A DNA stretch of 64,000 nt from Chionis minor. Taxonomy: Eukaryota > Chordata > Aves > Charadriiformes > Chionididae. Positions within the stretch are counted from its first letter, which is position 1. Each line of letters starts with the position of its first letter. The stretch is taken from contig VZSF01006571.1 of assembly GCA_013398295.1 (NCBI GenBank), positions 124,001 to 188,000 of the forward strand. Reading direction: 5' to 3'. The position numbers and the translations under genes are program-made. Under the pieces are notes generated by a model. It made no database searches. It had not been told where the DNA came from and worked only from the letters and a program-made list of their open reading frames with translations. Positions 26,881 through 41,039 of the stretch are shown here, one piece after another.

Positions 26881-29479
26881 CATGGAAATCCTTCTGTTTT
26901 TGAGAACCCTGGAATGATGGAAGCTTGCTTTCAGATTTCCTTCTTCTAACAACACTGTTGTCTTTCCGTCTAAACACTCCACAAGTACTTAACATTTCAG
27001 GGCAGTGATTTTTCCTTTGTACTTGCATGTTTCTTAGCATTTTTCAATATCAATCAATAAATACAACAAATGTTATTCATCTCTCCTTGGAAATATTTGA
27101 GACAGTTTGGCTCAATTCTAGTTTTGGCCTGGGCATCTTACAAAGTTTCCTCTCATATTCCTCTGTGCATGCATGTTTTCTCTCTCAGCTCTCCAGACTA
27201 GAAATGGCAGTTGTCATGACAACATAACACATTTACTGCTCTTGTATTCCTATGATTTTTTCTTTCTTTTTTGATGGCAGCAGATGACAGCCTTTTTTAG
27301 AAGCATGGGCATATAGTTATCCTCATATTTTTTTTGCATGTAGATGATTTCAAAAACTATGTGGCTAACTAAGCTATAATTTGATCTCTACCAAAACACA
27401 TCCAGGGAGAAGATTTCCCACAGACATCTAGAATGAACGTTTTTGTATAGTACACGAAAAAACAGAGACAATTCCATGTAGGAGATGAATGTTTACAGTT
27501 ATAGTATAAATTGTTCAGTGCACAGATAGATACTTGAAGTTGCAATTTGCTATGAGCAAACTGTTCTGCAAATCCAGTTTGCACACAGAAATGCACATTT
27601 TGCACATTCAGCTGGACAATTTAGTGAAAAATATACTGTAATATGCTTGGAAACCTTCTGCACAAGAATTATGGCAGCTAAATTGCCAAAAGTTCCATTC
27701 ATTTTTAAATTTTGTTAGATTAAATTTTATTTTTCTACACAATCTTTTATTCTTCATCTTCTTTCATAGTCGTTTTACTAATATTTCTAGAGAAAATGAG
27801 TCTATATTCTTCATTGCTACATTTTTCCTTCATTGATTAAATAATTAATTTCAGCTAAAAGTTCTATTCTTAATTACATATGCATCACAATATTTCTAGG
27901 ACTAGTAATTGTTAAGTAATTTTTTTCCTGATGGCTGCAAAGGTTTGGTAGCCATAAGTCAAAAATGGGTAAAATTAAGAGAATGTGACCTGCTCAATGT
28001 CTAATTCTTTATAAATGTAATAAAAATTGCTTGAGCTAGGAAAACAAAAATAAGGATAATGCAGAAGAAAATAAAAATAATAAAAACATTCCAAACCATC
28101 AAACCAAATGAAAAATGCTAGAAGAAAGGCAGTAGAAGACTAGATGTATAAATCTCAGGTAGCCACTAATCTGGCATTTCCAAACGTTTAAAGCTCTGTA
28201 ACTTGAATCTTCCTTTAAAATACTGTTCTGTATGTAGCAAAGACTATGCCCAGAATTTTTAGTGAAGGTACGTCTTCTGGGTATTTTTCCATTAATATTT
28301 TACCAGATGTATTTCCTTGCAAAAATATTCAATAATGCAGTTGTACACAAATATTGGAGAATATTTGTAGAAAGTAAAGATTAAAGTTGTTACGAGAATC
28401 AATAGACAATATTTTAGGAATGCAACATTACCTGAGTAATTGAAATACAGAATAACAGACAGTCATAATCAACTGATTGTGAATCAGGTACAGAAGAGGA
28501 ATTATAAAGATACAATGCCAAGATTAGTACTCTTAGTTAACTAATGCACTAGAGAAAATTTCAATCTATTTAGGGATGATTCACAAAGAAGAAAAAGTGG
28601 CAAAAAGTCTCATATGAGTTATTCATTACAAAGTATTGGCTGAGCATCTCAGGGAGTGGATATTTCCTTTCCCTGCAAACTTTGCCTCACTTACATCCTG
28701 TTAATGTCTTGATTACTGCAATCACGCTCATTTGGTTCAATTGTTACGCTGAACAAATGAAGTGGCTATGTCCCAGCACAGCCTGGTGAGCAGGCATGCA
28801 CAAAGTCTCTAATTTTTTACACCCTTGCACAGAAGTACCAAAAATACGAAGCTGTCATTGTACCACATTTCCCAAAGGTTACTCTTCCCCTTCGGAGGCA
28901 GGTGTACTAAAGCAGTACAGCACTGAGCTGCATGAGAAAGAATGATGGATCGTGACAGGGTGACTTTTTTCTTTTCTTTTAATGAATGCTCATTTTATCT
29001 CTTCCCACTCCCAGACTGAGGGCCCCAGGGCAATTCTGAGCTCAGGTGTAGGATGATTTACATGTTAATGTGGCACAAACAGTCAGTAGTCACAAGTAGT
29101 TATTCTGCTGTAACTGAAATGGCATAAATATCCCTGTCTTTTACTTCTGAGGTTCACTGGTTGCTATTCAGGGAATAAAGAAATAACAACAAAAACACCA
29201 AGACCAAACAGAGCAGGAAGTCTTCTTGTCAGCAAGTGTATCCATGTCTCTGCCAGCCCTGTGGAGTATTCATCGCAAGATGGCAGCAATATTTATTTAT
29301 TTGTTTCTTTGCACAATACAAAGAAGCGCTTAACCAAAACTCCAGGTGCCATGGCTACCAAGTAAAAATATCACATACAAAAACTAAATCAACGATTTTT
29401 TCTCACCTTTCCAAAGCCAAGAGAATAATGCAGTGTGGCCCAACCATCATTCACTCTCTTTGTTCCACAACACACCTCC

Positions 29480-30610
29480 TTATCCTTTTTTCTTCAGCAA
29501 TGAGGAGAACGGCTTTCTCGCCTATGAGTCTGTCTGTGACAGCTCAGTCAGCCGTGCTCACGGCACAGTGCAGGAAGAAGCTCCACATGGCAGACTGGGT
29601 GGGTGCATAGCTGGTGAGCCCACCACAGCTGAGAAATGGAAAATAGCACAGGCAATTCCCTATGAGGCAGACAATTTTCTAGGGGAGGTTAGAGCGGGCT
29701 TGTGCTCAGCCTCCCGCCTCCTACCCGGGACATCAGGGAGCGCAAGAGGGGAATCAAGGAGTTGATGTGGCCACTGGCCTGGAGCAGGGCATTCTCTGAG
29801 CCCCAGGGCACTATGTGAAACTAGATGAGATTGTAAGAGTTAGCACAATAGTGGGGAGGTGCCACAGGACATGGTCCCTGCACCAACCATAGCTGGGGGC
29901 AGTGGGTGGGGGTCCCATGGTGATGGGAGCTGGATGGGAGCTTGTGACCTACTGTCAGATGTTGCAGTAACAGAAGGAGAATGCAAGTTGGCAGCAGGAG
30001 AGGAGGGACAAGCTCTGTTTGGGGAGGTGTCTGAGAGGCAGATCTGATCCATGAGCAAGAGCCAAGTGCGCAGAGACACCCATCCTCTGGCCAGACCTGC
30101 TGTTGCTCAAGGTTTGCTGCCTGCCTGGCATCCAGATCCAGGATGTTGCTGAGAAGTTGCCGAGGGCATGACCAGCCCACGAACCCTCATCATCAATGAT
30201 ACTGGTGAAAAAAACCTTTAACATGTCATGAATGACTACAGGGCTCTGTGAGGCAGAAGAAAGGGCAAGAGGGCCAAGGTTGCTCTCCAGGAGATTTTTG
30301 GAGTGTGTTAAGGACAATTTGTGATGCAGGTGATGGATAATATCAAGAAAGTCTTTGCTGGACGTGGTGATGTCAAATAAGAAAGAATTAATCTAAGATA
30401 TGAAGGTAGGTGTTACTCTTGGCTGCACTGACTGTAATATAGGGGAGACATCAACTGACCAAATATCTGCTTTAGCGTGAGCTGAATTGTCCTTTAGACT
30501 CCCCTGACTATTCACTAGCTCCCCATTGTCTTTGAGAAGGGCGGAGATATGTAATTTGTCAGTAGACATGCATAATTTGAGGGGTTTGAGTCTGGACCAG
30601 AATCCCATCG
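29480..30610. other. GC-richer patch without a recognised gene
   Basis: About 1.1 kb of higher GC in AT-rich surroundings. It holds longer than average frames: 110 codons plus strand (29433-29765), and 119 and 120 codons on the minus strand (29821-30180 and 29955-30317), which overlap in different frames. None shows a domain, motif or start context that I recognise, and the two minus frames look like frame-shifted readings of one stretch. It could be an eroded retroelement or processed pseudogene; the origin is unknown. Confidence 0.3.
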
Positions 30611-33600
30611 AATACTTCAGTAATTACGAGACAGCACACCAGTTTTGAAAGTAGTTGAGAATTTTAGAAAACTTACAGAAAAGAACATGTGCACGTTTGT
30701 AAGAACTGGTCTTATGCATCACAAAATGTGGTTCATTTCCCACTTCTGTCACAGACATCAGTTATAAAGTCACTTATAGTTTGATTCAGCTGATTGCATA
30801 TTGGTGTCAAGTTGCATTTGAGCTGCGCAAGGATATCTGTGTGAGGCTGGTTTGATATAAGATGCGTCTATGGGGGGTACACAACCACTTGGAGCAACAA
30901 CTGGAGGCCAGGCAGCATCTCAGATGGCCTTAAATGGCCACATTTGAGCAGCTGATCTGAGCCTTTATCCCCATAGATGAGTCTCTCTGTGTGAAACGAG
31001 GGTAATAATCTATAAGTTTTTCAGTTGTGTGATGTGAGGATAAACTAGTGCTTGCCAGATGACTGTCTGGAGAGGTAGCTCAGTTGATGAAATGATCTGA
31101 AACATAAGTTATTCCCTTTTTAACTCATTTTTGTACATTTCAAATAGGTATGAATGCTTTCCGCACAAAACTGAAGCAGTGTTGTAACTTACAATTTGTG
31201 TCAGAATACAAAAGTAATCTTTGTTTTTTGATATGTTTCAGCTTTGACTGCCAAAACATGGAGCAAATTACAACAAAGTAAAAATGTAGGGAAAATATGT
31301 CAGAGCCTACCCAGGCAAACTGCTCCTGTGCAAGGGGCAAACGTAAGCCCCCATGCCACATTAAGCTCAGTTCAGTCTCCAAAATTTGCCAAACACAGTA
31401 CTTGTGTGATATGCAGACCTTGTGCTTGGCTGCACAAAAAGGAGTTTTACTGTCAGCAAACACCACCCTCTGTGGGTTTCAGTTACTTGAGAAGGAGCAA
31501 GGCAACTGGGCACTTGATCATTCTCTTGAAATTCTTAGAAGCTAGATGTCAGGGAACTGTACTTCAGAAGTCCTACTACAGTACACTTTATATGTCAAAT
31601 TCTAATTATGGGTCACATTATAGCATCTTTCAGAGGTTAATACCACTGCAGAGTATAATAAGCATGTAAGTCAGTAGGTTATTAAAAGGATTCATAATAT
31701 TTCATGAAAGCTTTTGCATGCAGGTTAGAAAAGCCAGTTTTTCTGCTTTTAAATTCAAGAAACACCACTGACTTTAGTGGAGATATACCGAGTCCTATTT
31801 GCTACCTTTTCATTTGTCTGTTGGTGTGTTCAGAAACAAAGCAGCTGAGCATGTCTGTGACACCCACTATGTTAACCAAGGCGCAAATGCAATGGTAGCT
31901 GGGGGCTTTGTTTGCTCGTTAGTTTTAAATTTGTTTCCCACAGGTAAAGCATTGCCATGGAAGATTTTCATTTATGTGCTTTATGGGCTAGTTTTCCTTG
32001 GTTTTGTGAATAAGAAAGTTTTCTTCGTGGTAGAAGTATCAGTATACAAGTAAACCAACTAGCGTTTTTTTGGTTTGTTTTGTTTCTTAGCATTTAAGGG
32101 GGGAGAAAGCGATCTCAGTTGACTCTTGTTATAAGCTTGAGACATTCTGAAACTAGAAATAGCAGTGAATTTTATGTCACATTTAAATATTTTTGCATAT
32201 GGAGGATTTTTATTTCCTAAAATACTTGAGGCTTCTTCATGATTGCTCAGTTTTTCATGCCCTCTCTTTTTCATTTTAAAGCAATAATTTCTCAGAAATC
32301 ATTGGTAGAAACATTCAATTAAATAGACCTGTGACTTAGTCACTGTGGTTTTTTTCTCTTTCTAATTTATTTTTTTCAAAATCAAAATTATATTAGTGTT
32401 TCCAACTATAAAAAACAATACTGTTCCTTTGCAAGAAGCCCTGTGGAAAAGAGTTACTAACTGCAAAACATAGGATAGAAAACCACTTACGGATTTGCCA
32501 TAGTTCCTGTTAGTCTTGCTTTATGTTTTTTGAGGTACTTGGGTTCTAATTATTTTGGAAAATAAATGCATTTCATTCTTTTGGAGGTGACATTCTCTTA
32601 GAGGCTCTGCGGTGCCTGAGCACTATAGTACACTGAGAATATGTGCATTTAGGCACCACTTAATCTAAATTCAGCTATGAAAACGTAGGTGATTAATGCA
32701 ATCTAGTCACCCAGGCCCAGCTATAGTCAGGGCATACAGAAGTGCATTTACGGAATATAATACATCCCTTCTCAAGAAACGTGTCTAAAATAGTTGAAAT
32801 GAATCAGCCTTTGGAAGTACAGATCTCCTGCTATTGCCTAGTTGCCTTGAATTCTACTACAAAGACCTAATTTTTAAATGGCTAAAGTTAGGTGAAGTGA
32901 CTTTAGTGACTATCTTGAGTCTGGAAATTCATCTGACTTCTTGCTATGTCTTTTTATAAGTCTGTGCCTGGTAAACTTTAGTCTCCATAGTAAGATTAGA
33001 TTTTTCTAAGTAAAAAATCGCTTCTCTAAGTTACACAGCTTTGATATAATAACAGTGTTAAATCTGAGGACAAGTTATTGTAACATGATGGCTAACTGCA
33101 TATGTTATACATAACAATATGCACACATTGGGATTGGCTCTGATCTCTATTGATATCACTACAAATTTATTTACCACTCTTGATTGCTGCAGTCTCACTG
33201 GCACAAAACAGGAGTAATGTGCTTAAGATTCAGATCTTTAATATCTATTGTAATACTAAATACCATGGAAAAGTAGTAATCTAATTCAAAACCTCAGCAC
33301 AGTAAAGAATATTTTAAAAAAATATTCACAATCCTATTTTTGAGTTGCAAATTCTGATCTCAACTCTCTGTGCAGAACCCCCTAATTTCTCAGTACAGGG
33401 TATGACTGTAGATACCCCATGCACATATGAAGGAAGGTGTGAGTGCTCAGTTGCTGACTAGATGGGATTCATGGCTCTGCACGTAATATATTCCTTAGTT
33501 CACTAGCTATACCAAAGAAATGCACCCTAGTTTTAGGGTTTGGGCCAAAAAAATCCCCTAGGACACGCAACAGTTTTAGGTGGACACCTATAAAGATGCA

Positions 33601-34851
33601 GAGGAGAATTACAGCCACCTAGGGACAGATTGGCTGAAGGCAACTGTCACTACCAGGTAAGCAGGGAGAAGGAGAGAATCCCACTCCCCATTCACAAAAT
33701 CAGCTTTTCTCTGCTGCATTTGCTGTGTCTTCCCTATTGCAGCCAGCAAGGCAGAGGCCCTGCTGCCAAGGATTTCTTCCATTCCTTCTCAAAAAGCCAT
33801 TGGTCCACCAGGGTTCCAGTCAGAAAAATTCTGTTCAAGCATGTCATTGAAGACTTATGCATATGCAAGGGGAGCTGAATTAAGTTGCATGAGCTGCTTT
33901 CCACAGGCCCTGAGAAAACTGTGATCCCAGTGATTACAGTGGGTAAAGATCTGATTTCAGCCTGGATCCTGCTGTTAAGTTAATTAGCCTTCCAACCAAG
34001 GTATTGAGAGGTTACTTTAAAAAAATAAAATAACAAAGAACGTGGACATCTGGGTAGATTTATTTTTCACTTTTATGCACACCTTCACTCTTACTTTTTT
34101 GGTCCTGTTTCTATAATAATGTTGGCATGCCATTTTCAGATTCATGTTCTTAAAATTGTTTATTTTCCAGGTGTTAGGGAGATATAAAATTATGTGTTGT
34201 TTTGTTTGGCTGGTTTGTTTGGGTGGGTTACGTTTCATTTTGGTTTTAGGTAGGGCTAGTACTAATTGGTTTCTAACTTAAAGGAATGAAAGAAACTGTT
34301 AGTAAATCTGTTTTTGTGTTTTCTGTCTATTCTATTGAAAAGAGAAGGCAATTATTTCACAGAGCTGAAGGTTGGTTACATTGGGGTTTATTGAATGTTG
34401 ATTGGCCTCCTCACACATGATTTAAATATTGTTTTGTGTCATCTGTGGTACAGACCCAAGGGATCACAAATGGGGCAGGAGCAGAATTATAGCAGCATAG
34501 ATTTTTGCTGCTTATTGGCAGAGTAAAATTGTATTTATTTGCTTCCAAACAAAGCCAACAGTTTTTAAAATAACATTCTCCTAACTTTAATTTTTTTCTT
34601 ATTTTTCCTTTTTTTATAATACTTCAATTTCACTGTCTTTATTTCAAGGAGTTTTGGGTTTTTTTAACTTCATGCGGATTAAAATTTCATTAGCTAAGTT
34701 TGAATGTAAAGTAGTTGTACCTAACAAAACTACCAAAATGTTTCAAAAATAACAGGAAAAATATTTCCACATCCAAAAAATTATCACTCTTTCTCATGAA
34801 TTAACCCTTTTTTTTTTTTTTTCTTTATTTAAAACATTATTTTTCATTCAG
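30611..34851. other. AT-rich non-coding DNA
   Basis: No gene recognised. The 141-codon plus-strand frame at 31244-31669 overlaps a 108-codon minus-strand frame and has no known motif. A 15-base T run at 34808-34822 lies just before the CR1 copy. Confidence 0.65.
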
Positions 34852-35196
34852 ATGATCAGAGGACATGATCATGATCGTGAGGACAGGCTGAGAGAGTTGG
34901 GGTTGCTCAGCGTGGAGAAGAGAAGGCTCTGGGGAGACCTTATAGCAGCCTTCCAGTATCTGAAAGGGGCCTACAGGAAAGCTGGAGGGGGACTTTTTAC
35001 AAGGGCATGTAGTGACAGGACAAGGAGTAATGGCTTCAAACTAGAAGAAAGTAGATTCAGATTAGCTCTCAGGAAGAAATTTTTCACTGTGAGGGTGGTG
35101 AGACACTGGAACAGGTTACCCAGGGAAGTTGTGGATGCCCCATCCCTGGAAGTGTTCAAGGCCAGGTTGGATGGGGCTTTGAGCAATCTTGTCTAG
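34852..35196 (+). pseudogene. C-terminal fragment of CR1 ORF2 (reverse transcriptase)
   Basis: An open frame of 114 codons that is the last part of the CR1 ORF2 polyprotein, downstream of the catalytic reverse-transcriptase core. Visible landmarks in order are RLRELGLLSVEKRRL, GDLIAAFQYLKGAYRK, LFTRACSDRTRSNGFKLEE, and HWNRLPREVVDAPSLEVF before the terminal SNLV stop. The endonuclease and catalytic domains are absent because of 5' truncation. The first dozen residues (MIRGHDHDRED) come from a rearranged or non-CR1 junction. It is not expected to make a functional protein. Confidence 0.9.
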
Positions 35197-35289
35197 TGGG
35201 AGGTGTCCCTGCCCATGGCAGGGAGGGGTTGGAATGAGATTATCTTTAAGGTCCCTTCTGACCTAAGCCATTCTATGATTCTATGATTC
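34852..35289 (+). mobile_element. CR1 LINE, 5'-truncated 3' end, copy 1
   Basis: This is the 3' end of a chicken-repeat-1 type non-LTR retrotransposon. It carries the end of the reverse-transcriptase ORF, a stop, about 95 bases of 3' UTR (GGTGTCCCTGCCCATGGCAG, then AAGGTCCCTTCTGACC) and the diagnostic tail CCATTCTATGATTCTATGATT, that is, units of ATTCTATG. There is no poly(A) tail and no target duplication, as expected for CR1. From 34880 on it matches the copy at 50298-50778 with about a dozen mismatches over roughly 340 bases by eye. The first 25 bases after GATGATCAGAGG differ from the other copy and look rearranged. Severe 5' truncation is usual for CR1. Confidence 0.95.
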
Positions 35290-38200
35290 AATAAACTGGT
35301 ATCTGAGAAAAAAACCCCAAAATATACCAAACCAAACCTCATTCAATTCTAAAGCAGGATCACAAAATAAAAGCCCCTGGTCTAAACCACTCCTCTGGAG
35401 AATATATGTATTTGGAGAGCCAGGTAAAACTGGGACCTCAAAAGTCACTGGTTTATTCATTTCAGCCACAATCGTCATATACATGTGAATAAACTCATCT
35501 GTATTCCTTATACCATTCCCTCTGTAAAGCTCAGTAGTAACACACTGTGACAACCTTCGCTCAAACAACTAAAGGATCAACACAGTTACAATTGGTAACG
35601 TTCAGTAGAGGTAACACTGAAAGATGAGTAAAATTTACTAAAATTACCATCACTGGGAAATAGAAGCTTTCTTTTTTTCCCCGAATATTTTCATGTAACA
35701 TTTTCTGCTATTTAATTAGCTGTGTTAATGATATCTAAATCCAGGGGTATTTCTCCTTCTGCTAGCTAATTATGGCACTCTAAATTTTGCTTCTGAGAGT
35801 GACATGGGTCCTGCTCAGTGTGGGTTGGGGTTTTTTTTCCACGTCCTCTTCTCAGACTTGAAGCCTGTGAGGTTAAGGGAAGATTCTAATGACACCCTCC
35901 AGGGCAGCCTCCTTTGAAGGCTAGGACCAAACACTTTGATTTCAGGTCACTCCCTATGTGGCTGCCTTTAAAGTTCATCTGAATTAACATTTGGTGATAT
36001 TTTTGGCAGCTTTGACTGCCAGGAAAAATCATTACAGTGGAATAATAATGCAAATAAACTTTGCATAGTCCCATTAAATCATTAAATGCCACATTGTTCT
36101 GTAATGGGAGTGACATTTCATTATTTCTAAAGCATCAAGAGTGTCTGTGCTCACTGCCAGTTTCATGGTTTTAATACTGGTGACAGAATACAATAACACT
36201 GGAGCAAGAAATGAAGGGGTCCTAGGAGTTACATCCTGCCTGTAGATACCTGAAATGACTTAAAAAGTACAGATGTAAAAGCATCATAAAAGAATTGTGC
36301 TGGGATTTTTAGAGTGTGTTCAAATACTTGGTCCAGATTGTCAGTGATACTCCATTTTTCTTTTGTCCTCTTTCTCACAAAAGTAAAAGGAAAAGATTAG
36401 TCGGCTGTCAGCTGGAGAACATCCTCCAACTTTTGGTTGTGTTTTTTGTGTTTTTCTTCCATATTTCTCTCCTCATAACCTTTACAAAAGTGGAAGGAAT
36501 CCTTGGTAAAGATACTGCATTATGCATTTGAGTGTATAAGGCATAAAAGCAAACCAACCAAAAAAAAAGTATTTCTCTTTTAAACAGAGCTCTCTGAAGT
36601 CCAAAGATGAGTTCTGAGAAGAAGGCAAATTCTTAAGAGAAATGAAGGCATTACTGCATTCTTTTAATGAACTATTAAAATTTTTATTTAAAAGAGAAAA
36701 CGGGAAAAAAGAGAATTATCTAAAGTATGGCAAAAAATTAAAAAAACAGCTTAGGAAAATCAGGGGAAAAGATTTCATCATATAAGTCATGTCCTAGGAG
36801 AGTAAGCAGAGAGAACTTTAGAAATTATACCCATTCCTTCTCTAGCTGCTACGGGAATGCTTCTTTGAAGGAGCATTCCTGTGTATGACTTTCAAGTTTA
36901 GATAGCTCTAACACTCATTTAATGGAATGAGAAAGAATAAAGGAAAAAAGACCGTAGGTTTATCAGGACATCTACTATAGTGTAAGCACAGATCCATGGG
37001 TCAGAAAGGCTCTTTCTGCTGGCAGATCATAGGCCCACTCAGGGATTTCACCTCTGGGGAAAAATATTCTCTATACTACCAGTTAGCACATCATTTCCCT
37101 TATGAAAGAAGCCCAGACCCTGCCTAGGTGGGAAGGCAGAGAGTTGGCAGCCAATTCTCTATTGAACATCTCGTTTGAAAACTTCAGCCTCAAGGTCTCC
37201 AGGTAACCATTAACAAATCCTCTCCTTTGGCTGAGGTGCCTTATTCCAGGCATTCAATTCCCTCACCATTAGTGTGTCTTTTTTCCACTTTGATTTGTGT
37301 TTATCTTTCCAGCGTTGGATCATGTCCCACACTATGTATTTCCTTGGGGTTATGATATTTTTTCCCTTTTTATTTTTTATTACCAAGGCACAGGTTCACC
37401 ACAGTTGCATGTCACAGTTCCCACAGCTTCTTGTTAGTACACTTTAGTCCTACACTACGCAGCCAGTTGACAGCCCTATATGCTTGGTCCACATAGCCAA
37501 AGAATAAAAGGTGCCTTGTAAAATTATTGAATTGGCTGCATGTTTTAAACTGTTTGTCTACTTTTGAATGACAGCAAATGGTAAACATCATTTATACCCT
37601 TTGCAGTTAGAAAAGGGAAAGCATTCACCCGATGTTAAAAATGGTCCAGTATTCTAAGAGAAGATGCATATCCTGAAGAGTCACTGGGAACATGAGCGAG
37701 CTGGTTCCCTGTCCCCTCACAGAGACTTTCAGGTTCTGTAAACCATGGAGAAGAAAATTTTCTGTTATTTTATCTTATTCTTGCATTGTAGTCAAGAGCT
37801 CTGAGAAATTCTAGTGTCCACAATGGGGAATTAAAATCCCTTTTAGGCAGAAAAGGACAATCAAAAGAAAAAATGTTGAGTGTTTTTAAGGTAGAAATTG
37901 ACCTGTCAAAGTTTGAGAACACTAGTCGTGTATTAGCCTGATAATAATCGCAATGCTCACAGCAATTGATGCAAATTAGAATGAAAATATGTGTTAAAAG
38001 CAGTTTATGATGGCCTGCAATCCACTGACATTTCATGGACCACTTAACAGCCATAAAAATTGCATAAACTTTAATTTTACCATGACTTCTGGAAGCTTGA
38101 AAGAAAAACTCAATAGCTGTCTAATCCAATTGAGTTTGGGGGATGATACTGACTTAAATTTGGTAATAATCCATGAGATACACCTTTAAACCACAGAACT

Positions 38201-41039
38201 CTGTTTCTGTGGTCACTTGACACACATTTGTGCACTGAGACAAAGACAGGCCTTCCCAAAATCTTTGTGGACAGGACAGCATAGAAACTTCAGTGAACCT
38301 TGGATTGTTTGACTCCGGTTCTCAGCTTGCTTCACCATTAGTCATGCTGTGACATTGCCTACTCTGTCTGGCAAAAGCATGAGAGGCTGTAAAGATAGTC
38401 AGAAGTTACACATCTGTTCTCACAAGACCCTTTTTCAAAATAAAATACATAAGTATGTCAACAAAGAATAATAGCCAAAGTATTCTTCCTTTTCAGATCT
38501 CACAAGGTTTTTAAAGCAAGCAAGCAAGCCCAGCTTTTCTGAGTCCATTGATCTCTTGTGGTTCTTAGAGCAATTCCATACCACGTGTCAAGGTTCTTCC
38601 TCCTGTTATTTCTACTATGTCAATATTTGAGGCAATGTTAAAGTTAAATCCTAAAGTTAATTTAGCAACCAAACTGTTTCTAATCAGTTATTAAGACCAC
38701 TGAAAAAAATATATTTTAGCCATCTGAAAAGAAGACCTTTCTGAAGAATAATTCCTCCTCATTTAAAGCTCGTTCTCTGTGAGCGTTAAAAGACTGATCC
38801 TGCCATGGTCCACAAAGTACCACACACTTTGGCTTCAGGAGTGTACTTAGGTACTTCACCCTCGCATTTTCATGGTTGCTATGCTCCTATTACTCCTATT
38901 CCACACTCCCTAATGTGAGATGACTAGTACAGTAGTGCAGTCACTGACCACCCCACATTCTCACAGCAAGGAAACTTTCACAATTCTCCTTGCTACAGCA
39001 GAAATTCAGCACAGAGTATAGCTCTGCTCGTACGCTCCATTCAAATGTCTGCCACAAATGGGGTCCTTAAATCCCACTGAATTTGCCTAATTCTCAAGGC
39101 TCAGTGATTTCAGTACATGGTGAGAGTGAGAAGTCAAACTTATACCTTACGTTTCTGGTAAATTCCTACACTCTTAAATTAGGCAGTGGTTTTTCTCATA
39201 AATGGAATCAGTAACAGCCTGTGCTCAGTGCCGTGGAATTTCCAGTGCAGCGTTGCAAAGAAACACGCACGGAAAATTACCTCAGTGATTAAAACTCAGC
39301 CAGTCGGAAGCCTTCAGGTCTGCAATATCATTCAAACTGACAGAATAAAAATGTTTGACCTGATCTGTCACATTACAGCACTCAGCATCTATTTATGACA
39401 GTCTGACTTCATCCCATTGGACAGCTTCTCGGGCTTGAATAGCCATTAGGAAATCCTGCATTGTCTCTGTAGGTATTTAGCCTGTGGTGCTGGAAGAGTG
39501 GTTCTGAACCACAGCTGCAGCTCTTCATCTGAGAGAAAATTAAAAAAGAAAAGTAATGTGAGGTTCACAAAACCAGGAACACGGAAGCACGTCAAGTGCT
39601 TATGTCACGAAGCAAAAGCATATTTTTAAATGTAACTGAGACTCAGAAGTGCAATCCTTATTGCCTTTCTTTAGAAAATGGAACTTGGGGTTTTCAAAAT
39701 GTTGACAGTAGGACAATTAAGTCCCTAATCTTGCTTTTTTGAGCCACCCAAGCTACCACTTGCAATAAATATCTAGAGTTGAGAGGCGATATTTGCTTAG
39801 ATCTGGATGGTGGTCTGAGGGAACCCTACGTTTTCCATCTTCAGGTAACTACCTTACCAAAAAGTGCACACTTGCACCCATGGGGCCCCAAGGACAGCAG
39901 TGTCAGTCTGGTCCAGGATGTTTTTCATGGAACAAATCATTTTGTAACTGCCTTTCATCTTAGAAAATTACTGAACCAAACTTCCATTACCCCCTGCTCC
40001 CCTGTTACCTGCCCATCTCTTATTGAAAACTGATTTGTCAGCTCTGTTGTGCCTTGACACATGGAGAAGCTGGGCCTTCTCAAATGGAGCTAACGTTGAA
40101 TAAGTTAAAGGAGAAATCCTCCCGCTGCTCTAGATAGGCAGGAAAAAAATGCTGCTTTCATGGTCTTTGGAAGCATAGCAAGATCTTTGGCACTTGTCAC
40201 AATAATGCAAATTGCACCAGTATCAAAGTACACAACTAGCAATTAGTTCAGTATTTTAATAGTATTTGGTGACATGTGTCTGACACATTGGGACCAGACA
40301 TGTTGGTGTAAAAATACACAGCAAGGTGCCTCTGATGGATGAGAAGCTTGGAAATGACCTGTCCGCGGGTCATTGATTCATTCCAGTAGTTTATACTAGC
40401 CATCACCAAATTGGGTACCTGGATGTAGGGGCTGTTCGGTAGCAGCTGTGAGTGCGGTCACTGCAGACTCACCTTTCCTCATTTATAGGCAGAGGAGAGG
40501 TCTTCTCTGTCTCACAGCCCCTGGCCTTCATCCACTCTGGGAGATGTCTCAGCACCCCAGTGACCTATGCAGTTGAGCGCAGGGGTTAGCTGTGGGGTTT
40601 GCGTGACTACCACTGTGTACAAAACTGGAGTATATGCCTTTTAAATTACTTTTTTTTTTTTTTTTTTTTTCCAATCTGACTCATGCTTGGTGAAAAAAAA
40701 GAAACACCCACCTATAAGCATCAGCTCCTCATCTCATAAGAGTTAGTTTGAGATAGATGCTTTTTACTGCTGTCATGTTAGGACCAGAAATCATGGCACA
40801 ACAGCAGAGGATGTGGCCCACAGCTAAAATTGCAGTGAAAGATGGCTTTTTTTCTCAACTTGGAATACTTTTCATAAACAAACCCTAAACATGAACCACC
40901 AAAAATAGTGTGTATGAGTTTGCAGTTCAATTGGAAGAATATCCACACGGTAGGAAGAGAAAATGAATTATCTCTTCAAAATTCTAATTCAGATGTAATC
41001 ATGACAGCTGCTAAATTAACCTGGAAAGACAGTAAAGCC
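35290..41039. other. AT-rich non-coding DNA
   Basis: No gene or transposon recognised in about 5.7 kb. There is a 21-base T run at 40650-40670. Frames are below 100 codons. Confidence 0.7.
40650..40670. repeat. Poly(T) run, 21 bases
   Basis: Uninterrupted T run. It could be the tail of a minus-strand retrosequence, but no body of such an element is recognisable on its left or right. Confidence 0.9.

Larger units (their letters stand above)
20392..29479. other. AT-rich non-coding DNA
   Basis: About 9 kb with no recognisable gene or mobile element. Contains a 24-base imperfect tandem duplication at 23567-23614, a perfect 10-base tandem repeat at 26861-26880 and several homopolymer A or T runs. 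Open frames are short. Confidence 0.65.

Noticed and set aside
28695..28748. Minus-strand 54-base segment with AG and GTAAGT borders
   Set aside because: The acceptor GCCACTTCATTTGTTCAG has a poor pyrimidine tract, and only 17 residues would be encoded.
31244..31669. 141-codon frame
   Set aside because: Overlaps a 108-codon antisense frame and shows no motif; length is within chance expectation for 64 kb in six frames.
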